From Laccaria trichodermophora (Eukaryota; Basidiomycota; Agaricomycetes; Agaricales; Hydnangiaceae), in assembly GCA_018417955.1 (NCBI GenBank), contig JACTVC010000006.1, positions 930,001-994,000 of the forward strand: 64,000 nt of DNA, in the 5' to 3' direction. Below are positions 57,084-64,000 of this stretch, one piece after another (position 1 is the first letter of the stretch; every line of letters starts with the position of its first letter). Below the pieces are notes generated by a model, which did not search any database, was not told the origin of the DNA, and was given only the letters and a program-made list of their open reading frames with translations. Made by a program: the position numbers and the translations under genes.

Positions 57084-58674
57084 TTAACACCTCCCAGCCC
57101 CCAACTCCCTCCTCAACTGCTCCGCCCACGCCATGATAAAATAAACCACTCCACAAGGCAACACACACTTCACCCCCACCTCTCTCCAATCCCATCTCCT
57201 CCCACCCCACTTCCCCCCATCTCCCCACCTCTTCCAATAAGCCCTCCTGTTCCCCTCCGTTGTCGTTGCGCTCACAGCCGTATCCCCGCCTTCCTTCCCA
57301 CCACCGCCCTTGGAATCCCACCACAAATTACTCGTAACCCAAATCTGCACGCTCCGACTAACGCTCGTCGTACTCCCTATCACAGCCCACACCACCACTG
57401 GCCGTTTCTCGTGTCCGAGTATGGTCAGCGTAAGATGTGTAGCGGGCCAACATATCCCCTGCAGCGCCAACAACCGGACGAGGGTCGATATCGGTGGGTA
57501 ATAAAGCCGCCAGCGCGTCAACAGCCCCGTGGTAAGGCATAAACACTGGTACCCCGTCAAGATAGCCCACAGCGCCGAAACGAAATAATCGATCCGTTCG
57601 GGGGATCCTAGTAGCGGGGGTGGCGAGTAGAAGTGATACAAGTTATAGAGGGTACCAAAGACAGCAGGGACGATGGAGAGAAGTCTAGAGAACTCAAAGA
57701 GGAGGGGCGTTAGTCGTTGTTGGAGTGTATTTGGGGGAACGAGTGGGCCGGAGAAGGGGACTTTGCGGGCGGTGGGTAGGTGTCGATGCTACACTTTCTC
57801 TTGTTAGACAACAAAAAAGAAAACAAGGACACAAAAGGGATGGGATAATCACAGGCTCGTCCGTTTCCGTCTCCGTCTCCCCCGCACAAAGTTCTCCAGG
57901 GGTCGTGCATATTGGTTTCGGCTGGTTTCTCGAATGACTGGTGCTGAGACTGGTAGAGGACGCGAGCGCGAATAAGCGGGTCCTTAGACTGTTGCTGCTT
58001 GCATTCCGACGAGTGTAGATGACGTCATCGTCTTCTTCCGTGTCAGAGTTCATATCCGGCGGTATTGAGGGTAGAGGTTCGGGCAGGGAAGTATACGGCT
58101 CGGGTTCGTGAAGGGGAGTATACGACTCGGGCCAGGCGGAGTAGGCAGGTGGTGGGCAGGTATCGAGCGGAGAAGAAGGGAGTGATTTGAGTGCTGTGGT
58201 AGACCTCGATCGAGAAGTAGCGATGGGGACAATCTGGGCTGGCGTGAATAGAAACTTGCAATTGGATGTTGGCGGAAACACGGAGATATCGTGACTTGAC
58301 GAGGCGCGTGGTCTTCTTTTGTATACTCTGGAAAGGGAAAGGGGGGCGGGTAATTTGGGCGGGTCGGCGGAGGGTGGGTCAATGATGTTGGTAATAGACG
58401 CGGTGGTGGTGATAAGACGGTGTTTCTGGTCAACTGGCAACTCTTTGCCGATGGGATCCCCTTTATGTGACTGCAAATGTTCACAAAAGCCTGAAGCCAA
58501 CGCTCGTTGGCTTCGCGCTGGAGCAGCAGATCCCACTGCCAGGGTGCAGAGCTCGTTTGGTACGTCTGCAAAATATGCGTTCAGGCTTGTGCTTCGTCGT
58601 TCATCAATGGCTCGTCGAGAACACCTATTTTCTCTGTTTTCTCGTGATGGGGGACACCTGGGAGACCGCATCAC
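57084..58674 (-). CDS. EOS1: Eos1-type N-glycosylation membrane protein
   Basis: ER membrane protein of the Eos1 family, needed for normal N-glycosylation and oxidative-stress tolerance in yeast. Two exons: 58674-57853 and 57788-57084 (508 aa if the first ATG is right). The long N-terminus is Ser/Pro-rich and disordered, with an acidic patch (NSDTEEDDDVIY). Exon 2 carries the domain: LLSIVPAVFGTLYNLYHFYS, DYFVSALWAILTGYQCLCLT, GICWPATHLTLTILGHEKRP, VVVWAVIGSTTSVSRSVQIW and VTSNLW, then a Gly-rich insertion, and VKCVLPCGVVYFIMAWAEQL. The donor GTGATT at 57852 is chosen because it joins in phase. The start is uncertain: an overlapping frame near 58.5 kb (DLLLQREANERWLQAFVNIC) also looks coding. 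Confidence 0.8.
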
Positions 58675-61030
58675 GAATCAGCAACAACTTTCCGAAAGAC
58701 AAAAAACGAAATGAGGGGGGATGAATAGAACATACAATGTGTCTGTTTAAGTATGGAGTCAAGGTATGATTTTCAAAGGTGAACGTGTGGCGGAACGTTG
58801 TCCGGCAAAAGCCGCCTTTTACCAAAATTTCATACAAGTTCTTGGACCGTTCAAGCGGACTGACGCAATGCAGGGCGTTATCATGACCCTCAAAACTTGC
58901 AGTTATCAGTGACCACCCTCTCAAAATTCCTTTTGTCTGGTATCCTTCCGACTGCGCCTCCCCGTCATTTATTCCACTCTACCGTGTGTACCAAGACCAC
59001 AGGTACCAAGGCTGGCTAAGGCTGGTCATCTCTGGTCATTCAATCAACTTTGAAGACATTTATGGATCATTGTTCATTTGATGCGGGGGATCCGGAGTGC
59101 CGCGTTGCATTGTATTTTGCGTGGAAGATGTGGCGGAATCAATATTATCAACGTGCAGTACTAGGCGTACCATGCCAGTGAAACCAAGAAACTACAGTAC
59201 CCTTCGTATGTCGACTTCAGCAGGAAATCGCACGTTCGGTATTCATACGTACCTTGCAAGTTATTCTTGTCCAAAGTTCGTTTTTGGAAAAGACACTTAT
59301 CGATGCTTCACTTTTCACCTCTAGGGAATTTGAAAAAAAAATAATCAAGCTTCAGTATTTATGCGCTACGACTGGCTTCCCAAGATAGCCCAAGACATTG
59401 ACAGCGTAAGATCATCTTTACCTTGAATCTGCTGGGTGCTCGGCAGTCGGCTTCAATAATCACTTGGGGTTCCATTAAAACTTACCTTATCAGACTCGGT
59501 TATCATTATCACGGTTGTCATTCCTGACGGAAGTTTTCCGGTGTTCAGTCAGGCTATACGCTAAAATCAATCTAGGACATTTCGATTTTCCAAGCTTAAC
59601 TTTGGGGAAAGTTCTGACTCGCTTCCAGCGACTGCGGCGTACCAAATCTACTCATCTGAATGTTCTGCATGATCGGCATACGCCTATGGAACGTCGGGCC
59701 TCCTTCCGCCTCCACACCTCGCCGCAAACATTCTGATTCCTATAGAAGGTATTTCAAAAGATTCACCCTCGTTTTCCTGCATTTGAAATGATACAATTAT
59801 AAGGTGAAGGTTACCTTGTCCTCCGACCATACTAAATAGGTAACCCAGACAGGGGTATGAGTATTCTGATTCGTTGGAGCGACCCTCCTGAAAATTTCAA
59901 GAATACCAAACGCGAAGTCGTCATTTTGGAAAAGGATTAGAAAACCATCGATGCCGCACGTTTGTGGTGGCTGGGACGAGGAGTGTAGGTGAGCGCCTGG
60001 AATCACTTTCAACGTGCCAAGTCAATAGAACTCTGGATAGAAAAACGTTGACGAAGAATAGTAAAATTCGAAGTTCAAGGCATATTTTTTTGTGTCATGT
60101 TTGACGTCGCGGGGGTGACGAAAGAAAACTTTGGGAAAACGACGATGGTCATTTCTTCCTTCCCTCCGCCACTCAAGTTTCTTTTCAAATTACTGTATCA
60201 CCATTCGGTCAAGATCAATCAATGTCGGTAGTATAACCTCGCTCAAGAACATCAGTCCCACTATTTCTGCCCGTCGAACGATCGTACGCGCCGCTTTCCA
60301 GCGAAAAGAACCCCACGTTTCTACTTCCTCTTGGCATAATCTCACGACGGAGGAAGCACTACCACTTCCGAAGAGGACCCACCTTACCAGGAACTACGCA
60401 ATCCAGCTGTCCGTGAGCGCACTGGCGTGTCTCAGGCTCCTCGTGCGCGAGTTCACCTTCATAGCGCGCTCTAAGGCTACAATGAAGGGACTCTTTCGGG
60501 GACTGGCGTATTTCGACTCGGACATAATTTCAAGCCTTCTGGTCGACGGCAGTCATGTTCAAAGCTATACATTCTTGAAGCAGCAAACGTGGACATTCAT
60601 ACAAATATATCCACAAATTTCCAAAATTTTTGTGCATTTGAAACTGAGTGCCCAGTAATTTTATCAAGTCTTTTTTGCCGCCCATTTCTTAACAATGCGG
60701 AATCCAAGCATTCACCTGTTACTTATTTGCTTATGATATTTTTCAAAGCTTCTCGCCTAACATTTCGTCTTCCATCAATCCCGCCACATTCTAGGCCCGT
60801 ACGAATCAGCGTTGCTTGTCAGCTGATACCCACTGATTGTCCAATTGGCACCGCCTCCATCTGGACCAAGCATTTAAATGAGTCGAAGATTCTCATGTCC
60901 ACTCATTCCGCAGATAACTCCTTTGGAAGGAAACTTCTTCAAGCGAGCCGACGCCTTATAACAAAGGTTGTCTCCATCTAACTATCGTTTAGGTTTGTCC
61001 AGCAGGAACCATCGTATTCGCCTCTCCATC
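58675..61030. other. Gap with only weak open frames
   Basis: A 175-codon plus-strand frame at 60131-60658 (MGKRRWSFLPSLRH to HLKLSAQ) has no recognisable domain and may be chance. The frame at 58625-58924 (minus) could hold a 5' exon of the EOS1 region. No repeat or RNA gene recognised. Confidence 0.3.
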
Positions 61031-62239
61031 ATGCCACCCCGACGTGCAAAGCGCGCTAAAGTGGAGTCTGTGGTCGACGTGACACCCTCGTCGAGAGATG
61101 TCGTTTCCCTGCCCAATCGCGCACCAAGCGCTTTAGAGCTGCCTGTGGAACTTTTTATGGAAATATTATCATATCTTCCTTGCGCGCCGGTTGAAGTCCC
61201 TCACTACGGAGTATATATCCACAGCACCCCACCCGCTTCCTCTCTTGAGCGCACCGACCTCCTCAGAGCTCTCTCCCAGACGTGCCGACGGTGGAGATTG
61301 ATTTTTCTACCTCTGCTTTGGGAGTGCTTCGAGGTCTGCACCACCAGATCCCAGAAACCCGCGTGGTATCTTTGGCTCGCCAGGTCATTGGAGAGGAAAA
61401 GCAAAGGCCTCGCTTCAAGCCCTCAACACGCTGCTCATGTCCGGTGCGCGCCTGTATCTCATTTATTAAGTCATATGCGATTTATCGTTCAATAAACAGA
61501 TGCGTAAGAGTTAAACTTTCACGTTGCTCAACGGCAACAGTCCTGCCCGCCTTTGTTAGTTGTCTTGGGGCTCTGCCCAACCTACACACACTGTCGATCA
61601 TCTTCGCACATACCAAGATGGCCAGTAGCCTGAAATCGGCTTTCGAAGGCCGAACGTTTCCGAGTGTGCGAACGGCGGTTGTACCAAACCATGCTCACAA
61701 TGTTTTGAGAAGCTGTCCAGAAGTGCGAAGGGTAATTTGCAACGTTGGTGATGGGAGCACGCTTGTGAGCGCGATAGCCAAGGAATGCAAAAGAGTTGAA
61801 GTCATCGAAGGCTTCCAGCCAGACGAAAAGATGATGAAACGTTTGTCGTTTTTGTTATGCTTTGACCACGCGGATACTTAAGTTGATAGTTGTCTGACAG
61901 GAATCGTGAAGGCCGCGCCTAACCTTCGGACCGCCAGGTTCTGCCGCTCTATACCTCCTGTTCGTAATTCCTCTTTGGCGCCCCAGAGCCCATCTGATTC
62001 ACATCGTGTAGTCGGCTCTTCTTTTGTTATCCTCCTTGAAAACCCTGGTAAACATTGAGCTGCATACTGATGTCCACAGTGAGGCAGCCATTGGGAATGA
62101 TGCTCGCTTGGTAGATTGCATAAAAATAGCGAAAGAAATGCTTCGAAAACGCGAGGGGACGAAGTCACTGATAGTGAGCCATTTTGCTTATATCTGCACC
62201 TCGTTGGGCGGCTGGAGCAAGGACATTGAGCTCGATTAA
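61031..62239 (+). CDS. F-box protein, second type
   Basis: Four exons: 61031-61443, 61500-61840, 61901-61959 and 62012-62239, giving 346 aa. A basic start (MPPRRAKRAKVESVVDV) precedes a clear F-box: LELPVELFMEILSYLPCAPV and LLRALSQTCRRWRLIFLPLL, then WECFEV. The remainder has leucine-rich-like repeats (LPNLHTLSIIFAHTKMASSL, CPEVRRVICNVGDGSTLVSA, LKTLVNIELHTDVHSEAAIG). Likely SCF adaptor; the substrate cannot be predicted. It is not closely related to copies A-D. An upstream in-frame ATG at 60968 exists; 61031 is preferred because the protein-like sequence starts there. Confidence 0.8.
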
Positions 62240-62408
62240 TTAATTTTTTGATACGTACAAGCAGACTTCATGAACAACCTGACATTGACATCTCGTTATC
62301 TGATTTATTAACCTTGTGAGAGCCATTCCTGTATTTTGATAATATTGTAATGAATTGTAGAGGCCAAGTAGAGGCAAGTTGCGGCTGTGAATTACAACAA
62401 TTGGGGTA

Positions 62409-64000
62409 TCACCGTATCAGGAATGAAAGCTCTTCTGCCTTAGCTCTGCTACTTTGTTTCCCAGCCAATACGATTCTTACCATCGGCCTCCCATTTGCCG
62501 TATGAGATTCTGCCAACCTCATATCTCGGTGTTGGGCTGCGAATTCGGCGGGTGAAAGCGCAGGAATTGATGAGTCCCAGTCAACCACCATCCTACGATG
62601 CTCGCAAGCTGCCAAAACAGCCCAATCTAGCTGCGAGGCAGGAATGCGCAAAGAACGAGTGTATCCATCCCAAGCCATCATTGATAATGCGGCGCAAATT
62701 GCCAAGGTCATCGTCCCGATCATTACGGCGAGGACTGAAAGGCGAATTTGTACGACAGGCTGGGAAACAGTGAGGTTGCGTTGTTGGAGGTAGGGGCACT
62801 GTGAGTCTTTGACAGACATGAAAGCCTGGCAGTACCGCGGCATTTGCTTTGCAGTGGGTTGAACGACTGGTTGTCCAGCAATAGACGCTTCCAACACAGG
62901 TCGTTTATATATCTTAAAAGTTTGTTGAGAACTGAAGGCAAGATGTTCGTTGGGACTTACTTCTGTAACATTCATAACGGCGTTGGCGTATTGCCCCGTT
63001 GGTCCGCAGGCATGGTCAACTGGAATGAAATCTGGCACCGTATTATTGAACATACACTCTACAACATGTACATCGGACTTGAAAGATGTTTCTTGGAACG
63101 TTCCGAACGATGTTAAACCCACGCCGTGAAGCAAGACGTTGGCCAGAGAGATATTCATTGACGTCGAGTTGCCAAGACCGCCAGCATCTGGTACCGAACC
63201 AAAGACATAAGTGTTGATGTTGTCCCGAACTGCTCCTGTGCTATTATTATCAGGGTCATGATAAAACCCACTATAGTCCGTTCCTTGACGGGTCGGGTCA
63301 ACGGTGGCCCATTGAGGGAGGACTGTGCTCAACAAGGGGATTACGTCTTGGAAGCTGGTGGAGTTGGTGGAGTAAACATGGAGATCAACAGCGGGATAGA
63401 GGTTGTATGAGCAATGCCCCTGCCATGTGTTGTTCCATTCCTGACCAACAAAAATCCACCCCGACGTGTCATTTGGAACGTAATCAAAGAGTTGCTCGAG
63501 CGGAGCATTGGCGTATTCCAAAGCCTGGATCCGTGCAGCTAGTTCAACAGTTGCACCATCTATGGTATTAAACTGGCTGACGAGTCGTCCCGAAACGAGC
63601 GCACTGCGATGAACGATATTGCTCTGAACGGTGCGGTTGGCAATGCTTGTGCTTGCAGCGCTAATAATAGCCGCGACGATACAGGCCAGCGAAGCCAGCG
63701 TATAGAAGATCTCTCCTCCAAAAAGACTTCTCGCAAGCATGCTCCGAAGTTGGAATACCTCGTCAATGGTTGTGGTCGGGGATATGGACCAAAGGCTAAC
63801 TTGTGGTTTATGTAGTTGAGGATTGAAAAGTTTTCTTCTGATCCAAGAACGATACATGGAGCGAAGACACACGGCGATGATGGTAACACAAAAAGTGATG
63901 TATGCACCAAAGATAGCCCTGATGGTGGAACGCGACCCAAGGCCGCAATCGATGAAGTAGTCATAAATTGCCTTGAACCATCTTCGTAAGTGAAAGGAAG
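62409..64000 (-). CDS. Uncharacterised glycosylated membrane protein, 5'-partial
   Basis: The frame runs from the window edge to 62409. Near the edge it reads RWFKAIYDYFIDCGLGSRST and AIFGAYITFCVTIIAVCLRS (membrane helix), then IFYTLASLACIVAAIISAAS (second helix). A large non-cytosolic loop follows with many N-glycosylation sequons (NNT, NST, NIS, NVT, NLT) and cysteines. A C-terminal helix (RLSVLAVMIGTMTLAICAAL) precedes a tail of about 90 residues. A GTAAGT...AAG segment of 48 nt at 62960-62913 could be an in-frame intron, so the mature loop may be 16 residues shorter. The upstream part lies outside the window. No function known to me. Confidence 0.7.
   Translation of the reverse strand, partial: SFHLRRWFKAIYDYFIDCGLGSRSTIRAIFGAYITFCVTIIAVCLRSMYRSWIRRKLFNPQLHKPQVSLWSISPTTTIDEVFQLRSMLARSLFGGEIFYTLASLACIVAAIISAASTSIANRTVQSNIVHRSALVSGRLVSQFNTIDGATVELAARIQALEYANAPLEQLFDYVPNDTSGWIFVGQEWNNTWQGHCSYNLYPAVDLHVYSTNSTSFQDVIPLLSTVLPQWATVDPTRQGTDYSGFYHDPDNNSTGAVRDNINTYVFGSVPDAGGLGNSTSMNISLANVLLHGVGLTSFGTFQETSFKSDVHVVECMFNNTVPDFIPVDHACGPTGQYANAVMNVTEVSPNEHLAFSSQQTFKIYKRPVLEASIAGQPVVQPTAKQMPRYCQAFMSVKDSQCPYLQQRNLTVSQPVVQIRLSVLAVMIGTMTLAICAALSMMAWDGYTRSLRIPASQLDWAVLAACEHRRMVVDWDSSIPALSPAEFAAQHRDMRLAESHTANGRPMVRIVLAGKQSSRAKAEELSFLIR

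Noticed and set aside
58050..58571. Alternative frame over the EOS1 N-terminus (DLLLQREANERWLQAFVNIC)
   Set aside because: The first 40 residues look coding, but upstream in the same frame is a stop and downstream the frame lacks the continuity that links exon 1 to the Eos1 domain. Noted as a reason for doubt about the EOS1 start, not called as a gene.

Overview
The window reads as a nuclear segment of a basidiomycete fungus, most likely a mushroom-forming agaricomycete. Coding genes are cut by many short GT-AG introns (about 48-80 nt). They include an Argonaute, an Eaf3/MRG15 chromatin protein, an Eos1-type N-glycosylation protein, expanded F-box families and several membrane proteins of a kind seen in agaricomycetes. 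The repeats are a chromodomain Ty3/gypsy element, a Helitron and hAT-like DNA elements. No rRNA, convincing tRNA or CRISPR was seen.

Layout. 1-3.3 kb: 3' part of a catalytically intact Argonaute gene, convergent with an F-box/leucine-rich gene (3.9-5.6 kb) with a perfect 21-bp hairpin between them. 5.9-7.2 kb: small inhibitor-I9-like gene carrying an 844-bp hAT-like element, with an 8-bp target duplication, in its last intron. 7.3-12.8 kb: F-box fragment, coiled-coil protein, two membrane-protein genes. 13.2-34.4 kb: a repeat block with a 5'-truncated Helitron, two inverted 1718-bp copies of a hAT-like non-coding element, a gag-less gypsy pol, and two members of a large uncharacterised gene family, both disabled. 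One of these is split so that its halves lie 11 kb apart on opposite strands, each abutting one copy of the element. 35-45 kb: small agaricomycete-type genes (a paralogous pair, a possible dioxygenase, an F-box/GS-motif protein) among five copies of a roughly 70-bp palindrome. 45.9-56.5 kb: F-box copies and a tandem segmental duplication of a head-to-head F-box / EAF3 pair; in one unit EAF3 is dead, in the other the F-box gene is dead. 57-64 kb: EOS1, a second kind of F-box gene, and a membrane protein running off the right edge.

The strongest result is the rearrangement in the repeat block. The split gene carries the same 8-bp sequence (CGGACTTC) at the outer end of one element copy and the inner end of the other, and removing the element plus one duplicate rejoins the reading frame. 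The segment between the copies has therefore been inverted after insertion. The other two junctions do not match each other, so more than one recombination is needed. Four of four premature stops in the gypsy and gene-family reading frames of this block are TGA, which fits C-to-T decay at CGA codons.

Intron positions were read by eye from splice consensus, frame continuity and, where possible, comparison between paralogs. Functional names rest on motif recognition without database searches.
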